A stretch of 64,000 nucleotides of DNA from CBDFKJ01 sp965248805 (GTDB taxonomy: Bacteria; Pseudomonadota; Alphaproteobacteria; UBA6615). Numbering within the stretch: the first letter of the stretch is position 1; the number at the start of each line of letters is the position of its first letter. A program made the position numbers and the translations under genes. The stretch spans positions 124,001 through 188,000 of the forward strand of contig CBDFKJ010000005.1 of NCBI GenBank assembly GCA_965248805.1. Direction: 5' to 3'. Of the stretch, positions 29,404 through 37,854 are shown piece after piece. Below the pieces are notes generated by a model. The model did no database searches. It had not been told where the DNA came from and saw only the letters and a list, made by a program, of their open reading frames with translations.

Positions 29404-30384
29404 TCAACGCTCGACGCCGTCGGACAGCGGAATGTAGTTCGTCAGCACCTGCCGCTCCCGCGTCGCGCCAGATATCATCAGCGTCTGCACGCGGTAGTGT
29501 GTCTCGCTGCGCTCGACGCCGTCGAAAAGCGGTCCCGACGTGATGCCGGTGGCGCAGAACATGACGTTCTGCGACGTGACGATATCGTCGCGCTCGTACC
29601 AACGTTCGATGTCCAGTCCGGCAGCCAAGACAGCCGCACGCTCGTCCGGTTTCTGCGGATCGAGGCGGCCGACAAATTCGCCGCCGATGGCCCGGATGGC
29701 GCACGCGGTGGTGATGCCCTCGGGCGTGCCGCCCGTGCCCATCAGGCAGTCGATGCCCGAACCCGGGATCGCCGCCATTAGGGCGCCGGCGACGTCGCCG
29801 GCCGGATGCAGCGCTACGCGGACGCCAATGGCTTGCAATTGCTTCACGAGATCCTTGTGGCGCGGCTTGTCGAGGACAAACACGGTCAAATCCGCCAGCG
29901 GCTTGTGCAATATCTCGGCGAGCACGCCGAGCTTGCGCTCCAGCGGCCACGACATGTCGATCCGGCCCTTGGCGGCGGGGGGCGCGGCGAACTTCTCCAT
30001 GTAGAACGCATTGCCCGGATCAAGCATCGTGCCCGCCGGCGCCATCCCCAGAACCGCCATGGAGTTGGCCAAGCCTTGGGCCATATAGCTCGTGCACTCG
30101 ATCGGATCGACGGCGATGTCGAATTCGATTTCGGCGCTGTTCGCGCCCACTCGCTCGCCCGGATACAGATAGGCCGCCTCGTCCTTCTCGCCCTCGCCGA
30201 TGATCACCCGTCCACGCAGTGGCAAGGTGTTCAGCGTGGCGCGCATGGCGTCCACCGCCGCAGCATCGGCGGCCTCCTTGTCGCCGCGTCCGATCCAGTC
30301 GAACGCCGCGCAGGCGGCGGCCTCCGTCGCCTTGCGTAAGGAATAGATCAGTGAACTGTCGAATACCGTCCCGCCCTGGTCCAT
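29404..30384 (-). CDS. glpX: Fructose-1,6-/sedoheptulose-1,7-bisphosphatase, class II (GlpX type)
   Basis: A 326-residue class II bisphosphatase. Metal and substrate motifs visible are RGRVIIGEGEKDEAAYLYPG, FDIAVDPIECTSYMAQG, GIDCLMGTGGTPEGI and RLDPQKPDERA. It dephosphorylates FBP or SBP to regenerate RuBP precursors. The ATG at 30384 gives the usual short N-terminus (MDQGGTVFDSSLIYSLRKATE); 30 further in-frame codons upstream look non-coding. It is the first gene of the Calvin operon and is divergent from the regulator at 30557, with 172 bp between starts to hold both promoters. Confidence 0.92.
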   Translation of the reverse strand: MDQGGTVFDSSLIYSLRKATEAAACAAFDWIGRGDKEAADAAAVDAMRATLNTLPLRGRVIIGEGEKDEAAYLYPGERVGANSAEIEFDIAVDPIECTSYMAQGLANSMAVLGMAPAGTMLDPGNAFYMEKFAAPPAAKGRIDMSWPLERKLGVLAEILHKPLADLTVFVLDKPRHKDLVKQLQAIGVRVALHPAGDVAGALMAAIPGSGIDCLMGTGGTPEGITTACAIRAIGGEFVGRLDPQKPDERAAVLAAGLDIERWYERDDIVTSQNVMFCATGITSGPLFDGVERSETHYRVQTLMISGATRERQVLTNYIPLSDGVER

Positions 30385-30556
30385 GGTCGCCTTCTTTGGT
30401 GCGTCTAACGCCGCATATGCACCATAGGACGCCGGCGCCGGCGCCGGAACACCTGCATAGGTAGTCCGGCGCACTCAATCGGGCGTGCATTTCCCTACCC
30501 GTTCGGGTAGAGTCCCACCTCGTATTTGCAGTCGCGGGCAACATTTCGCTTCTACG

Positions 30557-31240
30557 ATGAGTGCGAGCGAGCCAGGCACCGGGAGTGTTCGAGCCCCCAC
30601 CACGAGGGCGCGATCGGTACCCGACCAGCCGGCAGACGTCGCCGTCGCGGACAAGAATCCGCTCGTCCTGCAGGCCTTCAAGCAACTGATCGGCGCCGAT
30701 CCGCGTTTCAATTTGGCGGTCGCCGCTACGGACGGCGAGCGCTTCCTCGATGCGGTGAGGCGGGTGCCGTTCGATGTCGGCGTGATCGGCTGGCTCATGC
30801 CCTATGCCGACGGGCGCGCCGTGTTGGCGGCGCTGCGCGAGCAGAACGACACACGCCCGATCATCGTCTATACCGGCACCGATGCCCCCGATATCCCGAG
30901 CAAGGCCATGGCCGCAGGCGCTGCCGGTTTTTGCCCCAAGAGCCAACCACCTGAACAGCTGCTCGAGACGATCGCCCAGGTGGCGGCCGGCCGGATGGTG
31001 TTTCCATTCCTGGATGTGCGCACCCTCTACCACGACCCGCTGAAGGCACTGACGGATCGCGAGCGGGAACTGCTGGCGGCCTTGCCGTTGGGGCGCACCA
31101 ACGCCCAACTGGCGCGGGACTTCGGCATTTCCATCAACACCGTGAAGTTCCACCTCAAGGGCCTGTACGCCAAGCTTGAAGTCGTTTCACGGGCGCAGGC
31201 GGTCGGTCTGTACTTGTCTGCCACGCTCAATGCGCGCTAA
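30557..31240 (+). CDS. LuxR-type response regulator lacking the phospho-acceptor Asp
   Basis: A 227-residue protein with a receiver-like N-terminal domain (DVAVADKNPLVLQAFKQLIG) and a C-terminal helix-turn-helix of the LuxR/NarL class (LTDRERELLAALPLGRTNAQ, then SINTVKFHLKGLYAKL). The position of the phosphorylated Asp is Gly (VGVIGWLMPYADG), so canonical two-component activation is not possible. The Thr (IVYTGTD) and Lys (FCPKSQ) positions of the fold remain. It is divergent from the Calvin operon and upstream of amt-glnK. No LysR-type CbbR is visible in the window. It may therefore regulate the cbb operon, which is an inference from position alone. Confidence 0.85.
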   Translation: MSASEPGTGSVRAPTTRARSVPDQPADVAVADKNPLVLQAFKQLIGADPRFNLAVAATDGERFLDAVRRVPFDVGVIGWLMPYADGRAVLAALREQNDTRPIIVYTGTDAPDIPSKAMAAGAAGFCPKSQPPEQLLETIAQVAAGRMVFPFLDVRTLYHDPLKALTDRERELLAALPLGRTNAQLARDFGISINTVKFHLKGLYAKLEVVSRAQAVGLYLSATLNAR

Positions 31241-31321
31241 GGAATAGGCTACCGCGTCGCCAGAGCATCCGCCGGAGAAGATGCCGTAAGCGGGGCGCGA
31301 AACAGAGGACTGGGGGCAATC

Positions 31322-32608
31322 ATGTTGCGATACGCGAGACTTGGTTTGTCCGCAGCCGCGATGCTGTCGGCGAACTCGGCGGCGGCTCAGGAGGCGGCGA
31401 TCAGCGGTGCCGATACGGCCTGGATCCTGACTTCGACAGCCCTGGTGCTGTTCATGACGTTGCCGGGTTTGGCCTTGTTCTACGGCGGCCTGGTGCGTGC
31501 CAATCATGTGCTGTCGGTGCTGATGCACTGTTTCGCCATCGCCTGTGTGGCGTCGATCGTCTGGTTCGTGATCGCGTATTCACTCGCCTTCGCCGACGGG
31601 TTCTCGTGGGTCGGCGGGTTGAGCAAGATGTTCCTGGCCGGCGTCGGCGTGGGCACGGCGTCCGGGACCATCCCTGAGACCGTGTTCTTCATGTTCCAGA
31701 TGACGTTCGCGATCATCACGCCGGCGCTTATCGTCGGCGCCTATCCCGAACGCATCCGCTTTCCCGCCGTGGTCCTCTTCAGCGCCATCTGGCTGATCGT
31801 GGTTTATGCGCCGGTCACACATTGGGTGTGGGGCGGCGGTTGGCTGAGCCAACTCGGCGCGCTCGATTTCGCCGGCGGCCTGGTCGTCCACCTCACGGCC
31901 GGGATCTCCGCCCTGGTGCTGGCACAGTCGCTGGGCGGACGCCGCGGCTTTCCCAACGAGCTGCGGCCACCGCATAACCCTGGCTTGACCATGATCGGCG
32001 CCTGCATGCTGTGGGTCGGCTGGTTCGGCTTCAATGCCGGCAGCGCACTTGCGGCCGGCGGCAGCGCCGGCATGGCGATGACCGTCACCCACATTTCAGC
32101 GGCTACGGCGTCAATTACCTGGGCCGTCGTCGAGTGGATTCGCTACGGCAAGCCCAGTCTTGTCGGCATCGTCACCGGCATGGTCGCCGGTTTGGCGACG
32201 ATCACGCCGGCCTCCGGGTTTGTCGGACCGGTCGGTGCGCTCATCATCGGCATCGCGGCCGGACTGGTGTGTCAGTGGGCGGTGTCGCTGGTCAAGCAAA
32301 CCCTGAAGATCGACGACTCGCTTGACGTGTTCGCGGTGCACGGCGTCGGCGGCGCGCTGGGTACCGTGTTGGTCGCGATTTTCGCCGCCACTGCCTTCGG
32401 CGGCCTCGGCCTTGCGGATGACATGACCATTGCCAGCCAGCTGGGCGTGCAATTGCTAGGCATCGCGGCCGTGGCCGTGTGGTCCGGCGTCGCCACCTTT
32501 ATCATCGTGAAGGTTGTGACTGCGTTGGTCGGCCTGCGGGTCGACGAGGAAACCGAAATTATCGGCCTGGACATTTCCGCGCACGGCGAGCGCGGCTACG
32601 ATTTGTGA
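31322..32608 (+). CDS. amt: Ammonium transporter
   Basis: A 428-residue Amt protein with a cleavable N-terminal signal (ending around SANSAAAQEA) and about 11 transmembrane helices. The pore twin-His positions are visible as PVTHWVWGGGW and FAVHGVGGALG, and the Phe-gate region is FMTLPGLALFYGGLVR. It conducts ammonium across the inner membrane and is normally blocked by a PII trimer, encoded by the next gene seven bases downstream. The order is amt-glnK rather than the commoner glnK-amtB. Confidence 0.95.
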   Translation: MLRYARLGLSAAAMLSANSAAAQEAAISGADTAWILTSTALVLFMTLPGLALFYGGLVRANHVLSVLMHCFAIACVASIVWFVIAYSLAFADGFSWVGGLSKMFLAGVGVGTASGTIPETVFFMFQMTFAIITPALIVGAYPERIRFPAVVLFSAIWLIVVYAPVTHWVWGGGWLSQLGALDFAGGLVVHLTAGISALVLAQSLGGRRGFPNELRPPHNPGLTMIGACMLWVGWFGFNAGSALAAGGSAGMAMTVTHISAATASITWAVVEWIRYGKPSLVGIVTGMVAGLATITPASGFVGPVGALIIGIAAGLVCQWAVSLVKQTLKIDDSLDVFAVHGVGGALGTVLVAIFAATAFGGLGLADDMTIASQLGVQLLGIAAVAVWSGVATFIIVKVVTALVGLRVDEETEIIGLDISAHGERGYDL

Positions 32609-32615
32609 GGGAACC

Positions 32616-32954
32616 ATGAAACTGATCATGGCAGTCATCAAGCCCCATCGCCTGGAACAGGTGCGCGACGCCTTGACCGAGGTGGGTGTGCAGGGCCTGA
32701 CGGTGTCGGAAGTACGCGGCTATGGCCGCCAGCGCGGACATACCGAGATCTACCGCGGGGCGGAGTATCAGATCAGCTTCGTACCAAAGGTGAAGATCGA
32801 GATCGCACTGGACGACGGATTGGTCGACAAGGCGGTCGAAGCGATCCTGAACGCCGCCCGTACCGGGTCGATCGGCGACGGCAAGGTGTTCGTCTATCCG
32901 CTGGAGCGCGCGATCCGGATCCGCACCAGCGAAGAGGGTACCGAGGCGTTGTAG
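32616..32954 (+). CDS. glnK: PII nitrogen-regulatory protein
   Basis: A 112-residue, full-length PII protein. The T-loop keeps the uridylylation Tyr (TEIYRGAEYQISFVPK), and the B-loop and C-loop ATP-binding motifs (ARTGSIGDGKVFVYPLERAIRIRT) are intact. It senses 2-oxoglutarate and ATP/ADP and gates Amt. It is co-transcribed with amt. The stop codon is about 60 bp from the edge of IS630 copy B. Confidence 0.95.
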   Translation: MKLIMAVIKPHRLEQVRDALTEVGVQGLTVSEVRGYGRQRGHTEIYRGAEYQISFVPKVKIEIALDDGLVDKAVEAILNAARTGSIGDGKVFVYPLERAIRIRTSEEGTEAL

Positions 32955-33015
32955 CCGGTCCGCGATACAGCGCGTCGTTGCGTTCGATCAATCGCAAGGG
33001 CGGGCCTTCGCGCTA

Positions 33016-33900
33016 GTGGATTGATCGGAATGAAAGAGTCCGAATTGGGGTTCCGTATTTTGCTGTGGTATGCGCCCGGCAAGGCGCCGGTCCCGCTCGA
33101 TCGTGTCGCCGAGATCGTGCGCCTGACGCAGCAACCGCCGCCGTTTGAGGCGACCCACTGGACGTTGCGCGCGATGGCCAGGGCGGCCGGTATTGCCGCC
33201 TCGACGGTGCAGGCGATCTGGAAGGCTCACGGTCTCAGCCCGCACCGCTGGCGCAACTTCAAGCTGTCGACCGACCCTGCCTTCGCCGAGAAACTCACCG
33301 ATATCGTCGGCCTGTATGTCGACCCGCCGGCCCATGCGGTGGTGTTGTCGATCGATGAGAAGTCACAGATCCAGGCGCTCGACCGCCGGTCTGCCGATGA
33401 AGAAGGGACGCGCCGGCACCATGACCCATGACTACAAACGGCACGGCACGACCACGCTGTTTGCGGCGCTCAACGTTCTGGACGGAACGGTGATCGGCCA
33501 GAACATGCAGCGCCACCGCCATCAGGAGTTCATCCGCTTCCTCAACCGCATCGAGCGCACGGTGCCGGCGGACAAGGCCATCCACGCGATCGTCGACAAC
33601 TACGCGGCGCACAACAAGGACAAGGTCCGCGCCTGGCTCGCCCGCCATCCGCGCTGGACTTTCCACTTCACACCGACCTCCTGCTCGTGGCTCAATGCCG
33701 TCGAGGGCTTCTTCGCAAAACTCACCCGGCGGCGGCTCAAGCACGGCGTCTTCCATTCCGTCGTCGATCTCCAGGCCGCAATCAACCGCTTCGTCCGCGA
33801 ATACAATGCGGCCAACCCACAGCCATTCATATCGAAAGCCGACCCCAACGACATCATCGCAGCCCGAAACCGAGGGTTCCAAACGTTGGAATCAATCCAC
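33016..33900 (+). mobile_element. IS630-family insertion sequence, copy B (internally deleted)
   Basis: 885 bp with both inverted ends intact and TA on each side (33014-33015, 33901-33902). Compared with copies A and C it lacks 256 bp (equivalent to 1125-1380 in copy A) and has a 7-bp tandem duplication (CCATGAC) at about 33424. Shared substitutions group it with copy C. Confidence 0.93.
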
Positions 33901-33903
33901 TAG
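33021..33903 (+). pseudogene. IS630 transposase, internally deleted and frameshifted
   Basis: The N-terminal DNA-binding region (residues 2 to about 87 of the intact enzyme) is gone, and a 7-bp duplication after the first catalytic Asp region shifts the frame near 33424. The C-terminal half with the second Asp and Glu remains open (to 33903). It cannot encode an active transposase but retains both termini, so it could be mobilised by copies A or C. Confidence 0.92.
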
Positions 33904-33942
33904 TCTGTGCCGATGACATCGACGCAACCGTGACGACGGTGG

Positions 33943-34386
33943 ATGGCCGACGTCACGCACAAGGGTTTCGCCCCTCATTGGGAGCACTTCCCGCATGACG
34001 CAGACACCGGCGTGCGGGGGATCGCTGGCACGCCGCAGGCCGCGGTCGAGCAGGCGGCGCTGGCGTTGACGGCGGTGTTGACCGATCCCGCCATCGTCCG
34101 CGCCGAAACGCCGGTCGAGATCAGTTGCGAGGCACCGAGCCACGAGATGCTGCTGGTGGAGTGGCTCAACGCCATTATCTTCGAGATGGCGACCCGGCGG
34201 ATGATCTTCGCTCGCTATCACGTTCGACTGGAGCCCACGCGGCTCACGGCGACCGCCTGGGGAGAGACGATTGACGTGGAGCGGCATCAGCCGGCGGCCG
34301 AGGCCAAGGGCGCAACCTACACCGCGCTGTCCGTAAAACGGCGGAACGACGGCCAATGGCTCGCCCAGTGCGTCGTCGATGTCTGA
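33943..34386 (+). CDS. Archease
   Basis: A 147-residue archease-family protein. It has the N-terminal WEHFPHDADTGVRGIAGTPQ motif with its Asp ligands, the central EAPSHEMLLVEWLNAIIFE, and a C-terminal Ala-x-Thr-Tyr region (AEAKGATYTALSVKR). Archease stimulates the RNA ligase RtcB, encoded next. The gene begins 40 bp after IS630 copy B, which therefore separates it from its original upstream sequence. The partner rtcB is truncated, so its function here is doubtful. Confidence 0.88.
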   Translation: MADVTHKGFAPHWEHFPHDADTGVRGIAGTPQAAVEQAALALTAVLTDPAIVRAETPVEISCEAPSHEMLLVEWLNAIIFEMATRRMIFARYHVRLEPTRLTATAWGETIDVERHQPAAEAKGATYTALSVKRRNDGQWLAQCVVDV

Positions 34387-34405
34387 GCATCGCTAGGAGC
34401 CGCGC

Positions 34406-34834
34406 ATGGATCCCGCCCAGTTCCAACGAATCGAGGCCGATCGCTGGCAAGTAGCGCCGCGTGGCGACATGCGCGTCCCCGCGATCATCTTCGCCGACGA
34501 GCCCCTGATCGAAGAGATGGATCAGAAAGTGTTCGAGCAGCTGACCAACGTGGCGACACTGCCCGGCATCGTCAAAGCGGCGTACGCGATGCCGGACGCG
34601 CATTGGGGCTATGGCTTTCCCATCGGCGGGGTGGCCGCCTTCGACGCGGCCCAGGGCGGTGTGGTGTCGGCGGGGGGCGTCGGTTTCGACGTCTCGTGCG
34701 GGTGTGGGGGGACGAAAGTCTTTAAGAATTGGGATTTGCGGGGATTCGGTGGCATTGGGCGGGATTTGCATCGGGAGATCAACGGCTTAATCTCGCCGGG
34801 GTCCTCGGGGGAGGCAGAACAAAAGTCTTTGTGA
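34406..34834 (+). pseudogene. rtcB: RNA-splicing ligase RtcB, truncated after about 99 codons
   Basis: Codons 1-99 match RtcB: VFEQLTNVATLPGIV, AMPDAHWGYGFPIGGVAAFD, and SAGGVGFDVSCG with the metal-binding Cys. At 34703 the match stops abruptly (the family continues VRxLxT) and the frame runs on for 44 unrelated codons to 34834. Nearly 380 residues, including the GMP-accepting His, are missing and not found elsewhere in the window. The break coincides with the putative end of the Mu-like prophage. RtcB repairs or splices RNA with 3'-phosphate ends. Confidence 0.9.
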
Positions 34835-35094
34835 ATCCACCGTTCACGAGGCGTAAACGGCCCTGAAAACGCAATTTTCGGGCGGTTTCAGGGGGGTTGA
34901 AACGCCGGGTATTTCCGATTGTTTGAGAGGGTGAAAATCAGTCCTGAATGCGCGCCGCCACGAACGCCGGTCCGATGCGTTGCCGCGGGGAGCGAACACG
35001 CCTAGTATAGTCGCGGAGCCCGAGTCAGACCGCGAGGTCGCTTGCCCAGCCCGGCGTATGTTCGGTGGGGGAGATTGTGGCCCCCCGGGCTCCA
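34703..35094. repeat. Putative Mu-like phage end with repeated sites
   Basis: No gene recognised in this 392-bp stretch. It starts with TG exactly where rtcB is broken and holds repeated words: AAAGTCTTT with a following GAAT at 34715 and 34822, and GGGATTTGC at 34731 and again about 30 bp later. An inverted pair GGTTTCA/TGAAAC lies near 34890. Multiple transposase-binding repeats next to a TG terminus are what Mu-type ends look like; this reading is an inference. Confidence 0.4.
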
Positions 35095-36417
35095 TCATTC
35101 CTCCCGCCATTTTTCAACATCGTATTGCTGAGCCCGCCGGTAGGATTGGAGATAGATCTCGGCGTCAGCGGTGCGCTTGACCACCGCCATCCAGGGCTTG
35201 CCGTCCTCCTCGGTCCAGATCAGGCGGTGGTTCGAGCCGCTCTCGATCCACTCGCCGGCATCGACGATGCGCTGCACGCGCCGCCAGTCATCGGCGGCGA
35301 AATCGGCGAAGCGCGGGTGCGTGCGGACGGTTGCCGCGGACAGGCGCACGGCGCGAAGCCGGTCCGTGAATCCGAGGGCGGCGCCGCGCTCCGGGTCCAT
35401 CATGGCAACGGTGCGCTCGGTTCGGTCACCGGATTGGCCGGCGGTGAAACTCCGGAACGCCTCGGTGGCCACGTTATCGCGAACGGCCGCGCGGGCGGAA
35501 AGTGCCGCCGGCTCTCCCTCGAGATCGGCGCGGCGGGGGTCGATGGCGATCTCTTCGTCGGTGAACGGCCGCCGTCCGGGGTGCTCGACCTCCCACGATT
35601 CCATCCAGTCCAACGACTGACAGCCGCAATTGATGGTCTCACTGGCCGGCCCGGCGGCGGCGCGCGGGAACATGAGCGTCACCGAGCCAAGCTGAAACGG
35701 CTCGTCCACTTCACGAATCTGGCCGTCGATGGCGTCATGGTTGAGGCGTGAGCGACGCTTGCCGGATCGCCGCCATTGCTTCTTCAGGCCGGGCAGAACC
35801 TCGGCGGACTGGGATTGGCGCTCCTGGGTGGCAACGGAATAGGCGCGGCCGAGCTCGGTGCGCAGGACGGTGAGCGCGCGCGACCGCCCGCCGGTCTTCA
35901 TGATGCCGGCGATACGGCCGACTGCGTCGCCGGCACTCGTCGTGCCGACGGCAACGAGCCCGATCTCGGCATTGATTCGATCGGCGAGAGCGGTCGAGAT
36001 GCCGGTCATCTTGTGCGTCACGAAGGCGCGCATGGCGGTGAGCTGGCGGGTATCTACGGTGGGCAGCATCGAAGCGATGCGGAAGTCCGGCGTATCGAGC
36101 TGCAGCGCCGCATTCAGGGGCGCATCGACCGTCTCGATGCCGGCGTCCCACGCCCGCGCGGCGGCCTCGGCCGTGGCGGCGCCGGCCGCCGCGCCCATTC
36201 GTTCAAGGGCCTGGCGGATGGAGGTCTGCAACCTCGGCAGGGCGAAAGCGTCGAACTCGGACGGCGTGCCGGCCAGCGTGGCTCGGATATCGCGTTCGGC
36301 ACGGCGCAACAGCCGCGTCACCTCGCCGGCCGTGTCCCGCTGGATACGCGGGAGAACGCGCTGCCGCCTCGAGCGCTCACCCCGCAGCTTGCGCTCGCGC
36401 TCGCGGTCGGTCGCCAT
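35095..36417 (-). CDS. Phage head morphogenesis (Mu gpF-like) protein with C-terminal nuclease-like domain
   Basis: A 440-residue protein, uninterrupted. The centre has the gpF-type minor-head signature: GRAYSVATQERQ, KKQWRRSGKRRSRLNHDAIDG, and TINCGCQSLDWMESW with its Cys pair. The C-terminal 110 residues (HPRFADFAADDWRRVQRIVD, DGKPWMAVVKRT) resemble the small RNase-like domains (barnase/EndoU/RelE type) often appended to phage head proteins. It would take part in capsid assembly. It is the only full-length gene on the terminal side of the remnant and follows the portal gene by nine bases. Confidence 0.72.
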   Translation of the reverse strand: MATDRERERKLRGERSRRQRVLPRIQRDTAGEVTRLLRRAERDIRATLAGTPSEFDAFALPRLQTSIRQALERMGAAAGAATAEAAARAWDAGIETVDAPLNAALQLDTPDFRIASMLPTVDTRQLTAMRAFVTHKMTGISTALADRINAEIGLVAVGTTSAGDAVGRIAGIMKTGGRSRALTVLRTELGRAYSVATQERQSQSAEVLPGLKKQWRRSGKRRSRLNHDAIDGQIREVDEPFQLGSVTLMFPRAAAGPASETINCGCQSLDWMESWEVEHPGRRPFTDEEIAIDPRRADLEGEPAALSARAAVRDNVATEAFRSFTAGQSGDRTERTVAMMDPERGAALGFTDRLRAVRLSAATVRTHPRFADFAADDWRRVQRIVDAGEWIESGSNHRLIWTEEDGKPWMAVVKRTADAEIYLQSYRRAQQYDVEKWREE

Positions 36418-36426
36418 GCCGGTGCG

Positions 36427-37836
36427 TCAGTCCCGCTCGGCGTCGTCCTCGGGCGGTGCCGAGAAAGCGTCGTCCTCGGCGCGCGCCTGGACTTCCTCGT
36501 GCGCCGTAATGAGCTCGGCTTCGGCGTCGAACTCGACCCCGAGGCGCTCGGCGACCGAGCGGATCAGCTTGAGCGCGGTGACCTCGCTCATCAGCCCTCG
36601 ATCCACACCCAGGGCAACGGCGCCGGTGACCTGGCCGAGCGCCGTGGCGTGGCTCGAAGCGTCCCGGGTTACCATCTCGGGCCATTCGACGGAGGGCGTG
36701 AGTTCGTGATCGGGGTTCTCGATATCGAAGGCCGAACGGCCGGAGGGGTCGAGGCGGAAACGGATGACGTAGGCGGCGACCTGTTCGAGGATCGCGCTCC
36801 ATTTGCGCTGACGCATGGTGAGCGCCTTGAAGGTGGGATCGCCCATCTCGGCGGCCGTGGCCCGATTGACGTCGCCGCCGCCACCGAACCAGTGCTCGGG
36901 CCAACCCAGCCCGGAGAGGATGTGGTTGCGGAACAGCCGGGCGCCGGCCGCGGATCCGTATAGCCCCAACTGGGGTGCGAGCGCCTGCCAGGTCTCGCTG
37001 TCGTTGTGAACCCGGATGTTGCCCGGCGCCGGCGCGGAAATCTCGCGTGCCCGGGCCTTCACGGTGTCCTCGTCGGCGCCCGCCAGGTTGACGTCCAAGA
37101 CGAACGCGCGCAGGAAGTCGGCGCGGTCCAGCTCGCCGAACAGAAAGCGCTCGTAAGCGTCGAGCTAGTCGATGGCGGCGAGCAGATCGGAGCGTCCACG
37201 GGCGCCGCACATCAGGCGATTGCGCTGGAACAGGAAAGCATCGCCGTCGGTCATGGTCTCGCGGATCTCCCGGGTCCGCTCGGCAAAAACGGTTTCGGGG
37301 CCGGCGACGACGACGCGGTAGCGGCGCGCGCGGCCGTGTTTATCCCTGGTGGTCACGACACCGATCGGCTGGGCGGCGTTTTCCGGGTCGCACACCACGG
37401 TTTCGATGAGCGAGGGATCGAGATAACCGAGACGGACATGGCCCGAGACCGGGTCGACAAAGGTCGGCCAGCACTGCTCGCCGAACAGCGCGAGCTCGCG
37501 CATCATGCGCGGCAGATTGCGGCGCATGTCGGTGATCGGATCGCGCCTGCAGGCGTCGAGCCAGGGTTGCGCGTCCTTGTCGGGTACAGTGAGGCGGACG
37601 CCCTCGGCGAGCAGGTAGGCGATGGGCAGCTCGATGAGCTGGTGGGCGAACAGGTTGGATTCCCACAACCCGGCGGCCAGCGACTGCATGCGGCTCTGGG
37701 TGAGCGGTGTCAGATCGCGCGGGCCGGCGGTGAGCGACCGCCATTGGCTCTCGTCCGGATCGATGGTGACCCCGGTTGCTTCACGGAAGGACGGCAGGTC
37801 AGTGTCCCGCGGCGCTCCGCCGAGCATGTGAATCAA
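36427..37836 (-). pseudogene. Phage portal protein with in-frame amber codon
   Basis: Two halves in the same frame, 224 and 245 codons, are separated by a single TAG at 37165-37167 (ATC GAC TAG CTC GAC on the minus strand). The N-terminal half has LTPLTQSRMQSLAAGLWESN and RMMRELALFGEQCW; the C-terminal half has GLGWPEHWFGGGGDVNRATAAEMG and a terminal acidic tail. This fits the architecture of a portal protein of a transposable or related phage, the dodecamer through which DNA enters the head. Read-through or suppression would restore about 470 residues. Placement between terminase and head protein supports the call. Confidence 0.75.
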
Positions 37837-37854
37837 ATGCGGCGCGAGCGCGGT

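Noticed and set aside
34703..34834. Continuation of the rtcB frame for 44 codons after the break
   Set aside because: The residues (CGGTKVFKNWDLRG and onward) do not resemble RtcB and lie in sequence with phage-end-like repeats; treated as chance read-through.
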